From contig DILB01000007.1 of NCBI GenBank assembly GCA_002424815.1, positions 1-11,670 on the forward strand: 11,670 bases of DNA. The letters are read 5' to 3'. The position numbers and the translations under genes were made by a program. The notes beneath the pieces are model-generated. The model was given only the letters and a program-made list of their open reading frames with translations. It was not told the origin of the DNA and ran no database searches. This document shows, in pieces, positions 1-6,680 of the stretch (position 1 is the stretch's first letter; the number at the start of each line of letters is the position of its first letter). Source of the stretch: Caryophanales bacterium UBA5603 (lineage in GTDB: Bacteria > Bacillota_I > Bacilli_A > Izemoplasmatales > Hujiaoplasmataceae).

Positions 1-148
1 ACCACGAAACCCGTGAAACCGATGCACCACTCATATGATTATGAGGTGCAACTAAAACAACTTCACCATATTTTTGAAGTTTTTCATAAAGTATTCGGAT
101 TCCTTCAGCATTGTAACCATCATCATTGGTCAATAATATTTTTTTCAT
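1..148 (-). CDS. surE: 5'-nucleotidase SurE, N-terminal part (runs off window)
   Basis: Reading leftwards from the ATG at 148 gives 49 residues before the window ends, starting MKKILLTNDDGYNAEGIRIL. This is the hallmark start of SurE, a metal-dependent phosphatase that removes phosphate from nucleoside 5'/3'-monophosphates and short polyphosphates in the cytoplasm. The two metal-binding aspartates D9 and D10 (TNDDG) are present, as is the serine/glycine loop (MSGAS, residues 39-43) that carries another metal ligand in characterised SurE proteins. About four fifths of the usual 250-residue protein lies outside. The ATG overlaps the stop of yqeI in an ATGA arrangement, and there is only a weak purine run (TTAGG) upstream, so translation is probably coupled to yqeI. 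The family call is firm; whether the rest of the gene is intact cannot be seen. Confidence 0.9.
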   Translation of the reverse strand, partial: MKKILLTNDDGYNAEGIRILYEKLQKYGEVVLVAPHNHMSGASVSRVSW

Positions 149-441
149 CGAGGAAACCTAATGCCTGCTTCAAGTTTATGATTGCGTTTAAAAACAACCA
201 AATTATTGCCGATGATTTGGATAACTTGGATTTTTTGGTTCTCAATTTTGGTTGTTAATTCTTCTTTTGATTCGGGACAAGAATCTAGAATACTGATTTT
301 TCCGAGTTCGTTTTTGATAATATAATTCTCAATCGCTAACATGACTTCATCGGTGAGTCCTTCTTTTCCAATTTGAAACATTGGTTTTTGCGTTTGAGCA
401 AGACTCCGAAGATAGCTTTTTTGTTTTCCTGTTAAATTCAT
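145..441 (-). CDS. yqeI: YqeI/YhbY family CRM-domain RNA-binding protein
   Basis: This 98-residue protein is a single CRM domain (chloroplast splicing and ribosome maturation), the full length usual for bacterial YhbY/YqeI. The domain opens with LTGKQKSYLRSLA (3-15), and the RNA-contacting GxxG loop is GKEG at 25-28 followed by LT. The C-terminal strand VIGNNLVVFKR-like segment (IIGNNLVVFKRN) lies near residues 76-87. E. coli YhbY associates with pre-50S particles, so a role in large-subunit assembly is likely. The start is supported by AGAGG seven bases before ATG. It lies 13 bases after the upstream mgtE and overlaps surE by the ATGA junction, so it is the third gene of the operon. In many Bacillota yqeI sits in the yqeH-aroE-yqeI-nadD cluster, so this position is different. 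The family is clear; the precise function in this organism is inferred. Confidence 0.92.
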   Translation of the reverse strand: MNLTGKQKSYLRSLAQTQKPMFQIGKEGLTDEVMLAIENYIIKNELGKISILDSCPESKEELTTKIENQKIQVIQIIGNNLVVFKRNHKLEAGIRFPR

Positions 442-454
442 TCTTATACCTCTC

Positions 455-1894
455 TTATAGGTAGAATGGCAATAAAATCGCCAGACTAATGGAATAGTAA
501 AGTGTTAAGGTGATAATGTCACTAATGGTCGTAATAAAGGGTCCTGATGCAACTGCTGGGTCAATATTTATTTTGTTCATTACTAAAGGTATCAGCGCTC
601 CTAAAACGGTTGAAACGATTAAGGCAATCATAATTGAGCCTGCCGTAACCACTCCCGTAACTAAAGTGAGAGAATCCATGCTTGATCCCTTTCTAATATA
701 TCCTGTGATAACGATAATACCAAATACAAATAGAGAAATCAAAAATCCTTCCACCAATCCCGTACCGATTTCACGAAGCATATGATGTTTGGCTTGTTTA
801 CCAGAGATTTGGTTCTGATTGGTTGTCAAATATCGAATCATGACTGCTAAACTTTGAGTTCCAGTATTCCCAGACATATCTAAAATCAAAGGAAGATATA
901 TGGCAAGTTGAGCAGCTAAAATCTTAGCTTGATCTGATCCTGAGAGTGTTCCTTCAAATAAAGATAAAATAATAGAAGTTATCATCGATAAACCTAATAA
1001 AATCGATAACCAGGGAAGTCTTTTTTTTACCGATGAGAAAACTGTTTCAGTTTTGTGATCAATTTCACCGGTTGTCAATGCTGCAAATTTAGCATAATCT
1101 TCCGACTTTGACTCAGATATAATATCCATTAAGTCATCGTATGTAATGAGTCCGATGATATGATTTTCCGCATCTACGATGGGCAAAGAAGATAAGCCAT
1201 AGTCCTGTATTAACGCGGCCGCATATTCTTTGTCATCATTGGGATGAGAAGAAATTACACGCGTTTCCATAATCTCACCGATGGTTTGAGATGCCCTTGC
1301 AATAATCAAATCTTTCAACTTAAGATATCCCACTAATTTATGTTTTTCAACAACATATAAAATAGAGATATATTCAGTATCTGCAGCAATTGTTGTTACT
1401 TTTTTCATAGCTTCTTTGACCGTCATACCGGTAGATAATTCGATAAAACTATTTGACATTGCTGAACCAATTTCATGGTCTTCATAATGCCAAAGTTTTT
1501 TGAGTTCAGTACGTTTTTTAGGGCTTAATAAGCTGACTAGATCAAAATCTTCATCCGTATCTTCAAGGTATTGAAGCAAGTCGACGGCATCATCAGATTC
1601 CATGCGATCAATGATATTAACGGCAAATAATGGTGGCAACTCTTTAATGAAATCAATCTGATTTTCTTGATCCAAATGTTCAAAAATAGTCGCAGTCATA
1701 TCAAGCGGCAGTTGATTAAATGTGGAAATTCGTTCGTTCTTTTGAACTTCTAATAATGCCTGGGCGATATCATACGGATGATATTCATTAATTTTTTCAC
1801 TGAAACCAGAATCATTAATTTCGGTTTCAATCAAATGGATAATTTCCCTTACATAGTCACGTTCAGTTTCAGAATTAATTCTTTCTGCATCCAT
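455..1894 (-). CDS. mgtE: Magnesium transporter MgtE (paralogue A)
   Basis: A 479-residue MgtE, the Mg2+-gated magnesium channel of the cell membrane. Domains in order: an N domain of helical repeats (about 35-135), two CBS domains (about 140-203 and 205-260), a plug helix (about 262-290), then five expected membrane segments from PWLSILLG (294) to the end. The family signatures are all present: MSGNTGTQSLAVMIR (340-354) and DPAVASGPFITTISD (445-459). D459 corresponds to the pore aspartate known from the Thermus structure. The acidic cluster at the CBS2/plug junction that senses cytoplasmic Mg2+ is well kept (DD 253-254, D257, E261, ED 265-266). The start has a strong GGGGGTG ribosome site that overlaps the stop codon of the preceding mgtE, 12 bases upstream. 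It is the second gene of the operon and probably translationally linked to paralogue B. Confidence 0.96.
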   Translation of the reverse strand: MDAERINSETERDYVREIIHLIETEINDSGFSEKINEYHPYDIAQALLEVQKNERISTFNQLPLDMTATIFEHLDQENQIDFIKELPPLFAVNIIDRMESDDAVDLLQYLEDTDEDFDLVSLLSPKKRTELKKLWHYEDHEIGSAMSNSFIELSTGMTVKEAMKKVTTIAADTEYISILYVVEKHKLVGYLKLKDLIIARASQTIGEIMETRVISSHPNDDKEYAAALIQDYGLSSLPIVDAENHIIGLITYDDLMDIISESKSEDYAKFAALTTGEIDHKTETVFSSVKKRLPWLSILLGLSMITSIILSLFEGTLSGSDQAKILAAQLAIYLPLILDMSGNTGTQSLAVMIRYLTTNQNQISGKQAKHHMLREIGTGLVEGFLISLFVFGIIVITGYIRKGSSMDSLTLVTGVVTAGSIMIALIVSTVLGALIPLVMNKINIDPAVASGPFITTISDIITLTLYYSISLAILLPFYL

Positions 1895-1906
1895 TGCTCA
1901 CACCCC

Positions 1907-3310
1907 CTAAAATAATTCCTGAAGCATGAGTGTTGCTAATCCAAAATAAATTAACAACGAAATAATGTCATTAATGGTTGTAATAAAAGGACCCGATGCT
2001 ACCGCGGGATCTTGTTTTAAAAGTTTTATCACTAGAGGAATTCCTGCGCCAGCAATCGTTGCTGCAGACAAAGAAATCGCAATTGCGATGCTGATGACTT
2101 TTGCAAATGAAGCGGCACTCTCAAAACTGTTTCCATCAATCATTTTGATTATTAATACTAAAAAGAAAAGCAATGCTCCAATAATCACGCCATTAACTAT
2201 CCCAGTTAAAAATTCGCGCCAGAGATGCTTCAAAATATCCGCTTTTGATTCAAGTTGATTGGAAGCAAACAAACGAATAATGACACCTAAACTTTGGGTT
2301 CCTGTATTTCCAGCCATATTTAATATAAGCGGCATAAATAAAGCCAAAGTTGGAATAGTTGTCAAAATGACTTCGTATCCTGTCACAATACCAGAAGTAA
2401 TCAAATTGATAAACAGTAATATAATCAACCAAGGCATGCGTTTTTTGACAGACGAAACAATTGTTTCGTTTTCTTCGTCGATGGTTACATCCGACACACC
2501 CGCTAAACGGCTATAGTCCATATCAGACTCATAATTGATTGTTTCCATCATATCATCAAAGGAGATAATTCCAATCATATCAAAATCTTCATCGACCACA
2601 GGTAACAAAAGGAAATCATAGTTTTGCATAACACTGATGGCTTCTTCATTCTTCGTTGTAGGTTTCACAGTGATCAAATTCACCGACATGATATCAGCGA
2701 TGATTTGATCGGGTTGATTGCCTGCAGATATAATTTCTTTCAGAGATACAGCCCCAACCAGTTTTTCGTTTTCAACAACGTATAAAACATTGATAAATTC
2801 GGTATCTTCCGCCATCTTTACCATCGTTTTTATAGCTTGTTTAACGGTCATCTGAGGCGTAATTTCGATATAGGTGGTATTCATGATGGATCCAACAACA
2901 GAATCATCATAGTCAATTAAATCTTTAATGATGTTACGTTTTGATAAATCGATGAGCGCTAAATATTTAATTTGTTCTTCACGAGATTCAAAAGTTTGCA
3001 TGACGTCAACCAAGTCGTCGACTTCCATAAAGTTCAAGATTTTTCCGGCATCAGTTAAGGACATCTCTTTGAACAAATTAATGACGGCTTCTGGATCTAA
3101 ATTTTCAAAAATATTCGCAAGATTTTTCCAAGAGAAACAAGTATAGAAACATTTTTTTTCAGATAAGGACATCTCAAGCAGACTTTCTGCAAGATCAAAA
3201 TCATGAAACTCGTCAAGTAGTTTCTTTTTTTCTTCGAGAGGGATAGAACTCTTTATAATATCAATAATCGATAGAATTGAGTTTGATTCGATTAACATTT
3301 CTTGTTCCAT
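1907..3310 (-). CDS. mgtE: Magnesium transporter MgtE (paralogue B)
   Basis: A second MgtE, 467 residues from the chosen start, with the same plan as its neighbour: N domain (about 30-130), CBS pair (about 138-260), plug helix (about 262-292) and five membrane segments from PWLIILLF (293). It carries MAGNTGTQSLGVIIR (332-346) and DPAVASGPFITTIND (434-448), with D448 as the pore aspartate. It differs from paralogue A in the loop after the first membrane segment, which is about 12 residues shorter, and at the plug start. There the usual acidic ED pair reads MD (264-265), so one Mg2+-sensing carboxylate seems to be lost. ATG at 3310 is chosen because AAAGGAGGG lies six bases upstream. The open frame runs on to a GTG at 3394, but that codon sits in the loop of the ftsZ terminator, upstream of the promoter. 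First gene of the operon. Confidence 0.95.
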   Translation of the reverse strand: MEQEMLIESNSILSIIDIIKSSIPLEEKKKLLDEFHDFDLAESLLEMSLSEKKCFYTCFSWKNLANIFENLDPEAVINLFKEMSLTDAGKILNFMEVDDLVDVMQTFESREEQIKYLALIDLSKRNIIKDLIDYDDSVVGSIMNTTYIEITPQMTVKQAIKTMVKMAEDTEFINVLYVVENEKLVGAVSLKEIISAGNQPDQIIADIMSVNLITVKPTTKNEEAISVMQNYDFLLLPVVDEDFDMIGIISFDDMMETINYESDMDYSRLAGVSDVTIDEENETIVSSVKKRMPWLIILLFINLITSGIVTGYEVILTTIPTLALFMPLILNMAGNTGTQSLGVIIRLFASNQLESKADILKHLWREFLTGIVNGVIIGALLFFLVLIIKMIDGNSFESAASFAKVISIAIAISLSAATIAGAGIPLVIKLLKQDPAVASGPFITTINDIISLLIYFGLATLMLQELF

Positions 3311-3316
3311 AATAAT

Positions 3317-3326
3317 CCCTCCTTTT
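3317..3326 (-). promoter_or_regulatory. Ribosome binding site that fixes the mgtE-B start
   Basis: On the minus strand this reads AAAGGAGGG, six bases before ATG at 3310. It is an almost perfect anti-16S match and decides for the inner ATG against the GTG 84 bases further upstream. Confidence 0.85.
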
Positions 3327-3333
3327 GATGAAA

Positions 3334-3362
3334 ATTTTAACACTTTATGTAATAAAAAACAA
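3334..3362 (-). promoter_or_regulatory. Promoter of the mgtE-mgtE-yqeI-surE operon
   Basis: The minus strand shows TTGTTT (3362-3357), a 17-base spacer, and TAAAAT (3339-3334) preceded by TGT, which is an extended -10. Transcription would start near 3327-3329, giving a leader of under 20 bases. That leaves no space for a magnesium riboswitch. The assignment rests on sequence alone. Confidence 0.7.
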
Positions 3363-3376
3363 CCTCTTTCAGATAT

Positions 3377-3402
3377 AAAAAAAAGGCTAGTCACCCAGCC
3401 TT
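3377..3402 (-). terminator. Rho-independent terminator of ftsZ
   Basis: On the minus strand AAGGCT (3402-3397) and AGCCTT (3388-3383) pair across an 8-base loop and run into eight T (3384-3377). It begins five bases after the ftsZ stop codon and separates ftsZ from the mgtE promoter. Confidence 0.85.
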
Positions 3403-3406
3403 CTAG

Positions 3407-4579
3407 TTATTTTTTAAATCGATCTCGAAGCCACGAAGGGATGGTTACATCCTCTGGTTCTTCTTCGACCTTTTTTGGCATTTTATCTAAATCTTTCCGT
3501 GCTTTTTCGTCTTTTCGAAGATCTTTTTTTGATTTAACCGTCGGTTTTTGAGGCAAATCTTCGACACGTGGCGTTGATGATTGATTATTTTCAGCTTTCT
3601 GAATGGTCGTTTCTTTAAAGAGAGGATCTTCAGAATATCCAGTTGCGATAACGGTGACGATTATTTCATCATCAAGATCCGTATTGATAGCACTTCCGTA
3701 AATGACATTAATCTCTGTGGTTGAACTCTTTCGAATTTCTTCAATAATTTCATTAACTTCATACAAAGATGCATTGAACCCTGAAGTAATATTTACAATC
3801 GCATCAGTCGCTCCGTTAATGGATGTTTCAAGTAAAGGACTTCTGATTGCTGCACGAGCCGACTCAACGGCGCGATTTTCACCGGAGGCAATGCCAATAC
3901 CCATCAAGGCTGTTCCTTTATCTTTCATGACCGTCTTGATATCCGCAAAGTCAACATTGACGACACCAGGAACAGCGATAATTTCTGTAATGCCTTGAAC
4001 GCCTTGGCGAAGAATATTGTCTGCTTCTCTAAAAGCATCAAGGTAGGGTGTATCTTTTTCAACGATATATAATAGTTTATCATTAGGAATGACGATTAAA
4101 GTATCTACGAAAGGTTTAAGTTCTTCAAGTCCCTGCATCGCAACTGATCCACGTTTTCGGCCTTCAAATCCAAAAGGTTTTGTAACAATACCAATAGTGA
4201 GGCAGCCCATTTCACGTGCGATTCTTGCTATCACTGGCGCTGCGCCAGTTCCTGTTCCACCACCCATACCAGCGGTGATGAAAACCATATCGGTTTCAGC
4301 GAGTATTTCACGAATTTCATCTTCTGATTCTAATGCTGCTTGTCTGCCTACTTCAGGATTTGCGCCTGCGCCAAGTCCTCTAGTAAGCATTTTACCAAGT
4401 TGCAATCGAACATCTGCTTTAGAAAGTTTAAGCACTTGGGCGTCGGTATTCATCGCGACAAATTCGACACCTTGAACATCATTTTCAATCATACGGTTAA
4501 TAGCAGAACCTCCGCCACCGCCAACACCAACGACCTTGATGATTGGTTTTTGGTTAAATTTTTCATTAATATCAAACAT
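3407..4579 (-). CDS. ftsZ: Cell division protein FtsZ
   Basis: A 390-residue tubulin-like GTPase that polymerises into the division ring under the membrane. GTP-binding elements are GVGGGGGSAINRM (18-30), the tubulin signature GMGGGTGTGAAP (104-115) and the base-contacting NDKLL region (166-170). The T7 catalytic loop GVVNVDFAD (205-213) has N208, D210 and D213, so GTPase activity should be intact. After the globular core (to about 320) comes a charged Lys/Glu-rich linker and the C-terminal peptide IPSWLRDR (380-387), which in other species binds FtsA, SepF or EzrA. The tail FKK adds a basic end. GGAGGT lies five bases before the ATG. The gene has its own promoter (4689-4717) and terminator and no ftsA or dcw gene beside it, unlike the usual ftsA-ftsZ pair. 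Identification is certain. Confidence 0.99.
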   Translation of the reverse strand: MFDINEKFNQKPIIKVVGVGGGGGSAINRMIENDVQGVEFVAMNTDAQVLKLSKADVRLQLGKMLTRGLGAGANPEVGRQAALESEDEIREILAETDMVFITAGMGGGTGTGAAPVIARIAREMGCLTIGIVTKPFGFEGRKRGSVAMQGLEELKPFVDTLIVIPNDKLLYIVEKDTPYLDAFREADNILRQGVQGITEIIAVPGVVNVDFADIKTVMKDKGTALMGIGIASGENRAVESARAAIRSPLLETSINGATDAIVNITSGFNASLYEVNEIIEEIRKSSTTEINVIYGSAINTDLDDEIIVTVIATGYSEDPLFKETTIQKAENNQSSTPRVEDLPQKPTVKSKKDLRKDEKARKDLDKMPKKVEEEPEDVTIPSWLRDRFKK

Positions 4580-4604
4580 AAACTACCTCCGCAGTCGAAC
4601 CTTA

Positions 4605-4635
4605 ATAACTATGTTATCACAAATATGACATATTT
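4605..4635 (-). repeat. Two adjacent small palindromes in the ftsZ leader
   Basis: ATAAC-tat-GTTAT (4605-4617) and AAATATG-a-CATATTT (4621-4635) are perfect inverted repeats with 5- and 7-base arms. They lie between the ftsZ promoter and its ribosome site, so they would be transcribed and could form weak hairpins, or act as operators on DNA. They are very AT-rich, and chance is a real alternative. Confidence 0.4.
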
Positions 4636-4688
4636 AAAATATAGGATGAAAAAATAGTGATTGAGAGATCATTAGCCACCATCTATTA

Positions 4689-4717
4689 ATTATACGAGAC
4701 AATCCCTCAATTATCAA
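4689..4717 (-). promoter_or_regulatory. Promoter of ftsZ
   Basis: The minus strand reads TTGATA (4717-4712), exactly 17 bases, then TATAAT (4694-4689). This is a near-consensus housekeeping sigma factor promoter. The start would be near 4682, leaving a leader of about 100 nt before ftsZ. It lies only about 25-50 bases after the stop of the ABC permease gene, where no terminator is visible. Confidence 0.82.
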
Positions 4718-4743
4718 CACTGTTCAATGACTTTAGAAACAAA

Positions 4744-6039
4744 TTATTCAAATTTTATTGCATCGCTAATGTTAATCCTGGCTGCATAACTTGCGGGGAT
4801 GATTGTTGCAATAAGACTCGATAAGTTAATTAATAAAAATGTCAAAATAATCGTATCAAAATGAATAGAAACATCATAAAAATATAGGGATGGATGATTG
4901 TATCTAAAAATATAAAAACCAATATAAACCGCATAAATCGATACAATCAAACTAATCAGGAAAGCAAAAATACTTGTCATTTGTCCTTCTATAAGAAAAT
5001 CGATCATCATCTTAACTTTTGAAGCTCCAAAAGCTTTTTTAACGCCGATTTCACCAATTCTTTCTTTCACCGCAAAAATCATGATGCTAATAATTGAAAC
5101 CATCGAAATGAGCAATAATACCACTGCGACAGCTACAAAGCCAAGTTTCAAAGTTTGATACTGCTCTTGAATAGAATAAACGATGCCATCAAAATAGTTG
5201 ACTTGATAAAGAATCGTTCCTGTCGGAATGCCACTTAAAAAATTAGCTGACATACGGTTAATATCTTTTGTATCATAGAAAACATAAGTGATGGCTTCTG
5301 GCTTTATTACTTCAGGTATTAAAAAACTGCTTGTGACATATAACCCTGTGTTATAAGCAAAATTTTCATCATTTTCAAGATTATTGATAAATTCGACTTG
5401 TGAACGCATATCGGCTTGAAGCACTCCGATTATTTCTAGAGGTTGATACCGTAATATTCCATATTTCTCTATGCCGTTTTCCAAGTAATAACCATAAATT
5501 GGAATACTAATAGTTTTACCAATCGGGTCTTCAGTATCAAAAAGAATTCCAGATAAAATGGTATCAATAACGACATAAGGCTTATTTTCAATAAAATCAG
5601 ATTCATTGAAAACCCGACCCTTTATAATACTTGAAGGCATCACATAATCGCCTGCGACAATTAAATCTCCGGTAAAATGTGAATTGGTTGATATAAGGTC
5701 GTAATAAATTGTAAATGATTGGTTTGCAGTTTCAAATTCAGCTAATTTGCCCTTCGTATAATGTTTATAAGTGATATATTTTTCACCTAATTCATCTTGA
5801 AGGTAAATCAGTGGTCGACTCTCAGAATTATTCATTCTGACTTCAAATAGATTTAGTTCTTGATAATGTCGATACTCATTAAAATTAGAATAATAAATCG
5901 AATCTAAAGCAAAATAAGCAGTCATTAACAACATTCCTGGTAAAACTAAGCCAAAGAGGACTAAAAAGAACCTTGTACGATTTTTAAAAATGTTTTTAAA
6001 CAGATGATTAATTCGATATAAAAGTCCTAGATGTCTCAT
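4744..6039 (-). CDS. ABC transporter permease, MacB/FtsX type
   Basis: A 431-residue membrane protein with the MacB topology: one membrane segment near the N-terminus (about 24-45), a large extracytoplasmic domain (about 46-295), and three segments near the C-terminus (about 298-325, 355-378 and 396-418). The outer domain has the MacB periplasmic-core pattern, GRVFNESDF (141-149) and DPIGKTISI (171-179). The coupling helix facing the ATPase is ERIGEIGVKKAFGAS (326-340), and the end PASYAARINISDAIKFE is the standard FtsX-family tail. MacB-type permeases do not pass substrate through a wide channel; they transmit force from cytoplasmic ATP hydrolysis to an outer protein. The ATG overlaps the ATPase stop (ATGA), so the two are made together. 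The substrate is unknown; peptide, lipopeptide or antimicrobial export are family possibilities. No terminator is seen after it. Confidence 0.92.
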   Translation of the reverse strand: MRHLGLLYRINHLFKNIFKNRTRFFLVLFGLVLPGMLLMTAYFALDSIYYSNFNEYRHYQELNLFEVRMNNSESRPLIYLQDELGEKYITYKHYTKGKLAEFETANQSFTIYYDLISTNSHFTGDLIVAGDYVMPSSIIKGRVFNESDFIENKPYVVIDTILSGILFDTEDPIGKTISIPIYGYYLENGIEKYGILRYQPLEIIGVLQADMRSQVEFINNLENDENFAYNTGLYVTSSFLIPEVIKPEAITYVFYDTKDINRMSANFLSGIPTGTILYQVNYFDGIVYSIQEQYQTLKLGFVAVAVVLLLISMVSIISIMIFAVKERIGEIGVKKAFGASKVKMMIDFLIEGQMTSIFAFLISLIVSIYAVYIGFYIFRYNHPSLYFYDVSIHFDTIILTFLLINLSSLIATIIPASYAARINISDAIKFE

Positions 6040-6680
6040 ATTAGATGTCCCATCGCCAAACGATAGGATCGTGTGGCATCCTTTGTGAGAGAAATGTCAT
6101 GCGTAACCAAAATAATGGTGACCCCTTCTTTGTTCAATTCGCGAAAAATCTGTAAAACAGCATCACGGTTCGTAGTATCCAATGATCCGGTTGGTTCATC
6201 AGCGATAATCGTCGCCGGTTTATTTACAACTGCCCTCGCAATTGCAACGCGTTGTTTTTCGCCACCTGACAATTTGTTAACCTTCTTATGCAGGAGATGC
6301 TTGATGTCTAGTCGATTCAATAAGGAATCAAGATATTCAACATCGACTTGTTTTTTTCTGCCATACATCACTGGAATTAAGATGTTTTCTTCCACAGTTA
6401 AGTCGTTTATCAAATTATAGCCTTGAAAAACAAATCCAAATTCTTCATTTCGTAATCTTGAAACTTCTTCATCAAGTTTGTTAACCACATCTTGACCATC
6501 GAGGAGATATTTACCAGAAGTTGGCCTATCCATCAGCCCGAGCATACTGATGAAGGTTGTCTTCCCTGCCCCTGATTTTCCCATGATGGTAATATAGTCA
6601 CCGCCATTAATCGTTACTGAGATATCTTTTAATACAATTAAATCTCCAAACGATTTTGTAACATTTTCAAGTTTAATCAT
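6036..6680 (-). CDS. ABC transporter ATPase, LolD/MacB type
   Basis: A 214-residue nucleotide-binding subunit with every catalytic element: Walker A GKSGAGKT (34-41), Q-loop Q86 in VFQGYNLI, signature LSGGEKQRVAIARA (137-150), Walker B with catalytic glutamate IIADEPTG (158-165; E162), D-loop SLD (166-168) and switch histidine H194 in VTHD. Length and the RNEEFGFVFQ context match the LolD/MacB/YknY group rather than import ATPases. It would dimerise on the cytoplasmic side of the adjacent permease. The start overlaps the upstream gene by 8 bases with only a weak ribosome site, and its own stop overlaps the permease ATG, so the three genes form a coupled unit. It is slightly shorter at the C-terminus than many relatives (about 220-230), with no functional element missing. 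Confidence 0.96.
   Translation of the reverse strand: MIKLENVTKSFGDLIVLKDISVTINGGDYITIMGKSGAGKTTFISMLGLMDRPTSGKYLLDGQDVVNKLDEEVSRLRNEEFGFVFQGYNLINDLTVEENILIPVMYGRKKQVDVEYLDSLLNRLDIKHLLHKKVNKLSGGEKQRVAIARAVVNKPATIIADEPTGSLDTTNRDAVLQIFRELNKEGVTIILVTHDISLTKDATRSYRLAMGHLI

Noticed and set aside
13..258. Plus-strand open frame of 81 codons at the left edge
   Set aside because: It is antisense to surE and yqeI, both clearly recognised on the minus strand.
510..785. Plus-strand open frame opposite the end of mgtE-A, with a start region nearly identical to one at 1965-2258
   Set aside because: Both are antisense shadows of the conserved DPAVASGPFITTI block shared by the two MgtE paralogues; no ribosome site and no recognisable protein.
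3311..3406. Magnesium (ykoK/M-box) riboswitch upstream of mgtE
   Set aside because: The gap is under 100 bases and already taken by the ftsZ terminator, a promoter and the ribosome site.
4089..4475. Plus-strand open frame of 128 codons
   Set aside because: Antisense to the Gly/Ala-rich FtsZ core; composition is typical of a shadow frame, without a ribosome site.
4718..4743. Terminator for the exporter operon after the permease gene
   Set aside because: No stem followed by a T run is visible; the exporter transcript may run into ftsZ.
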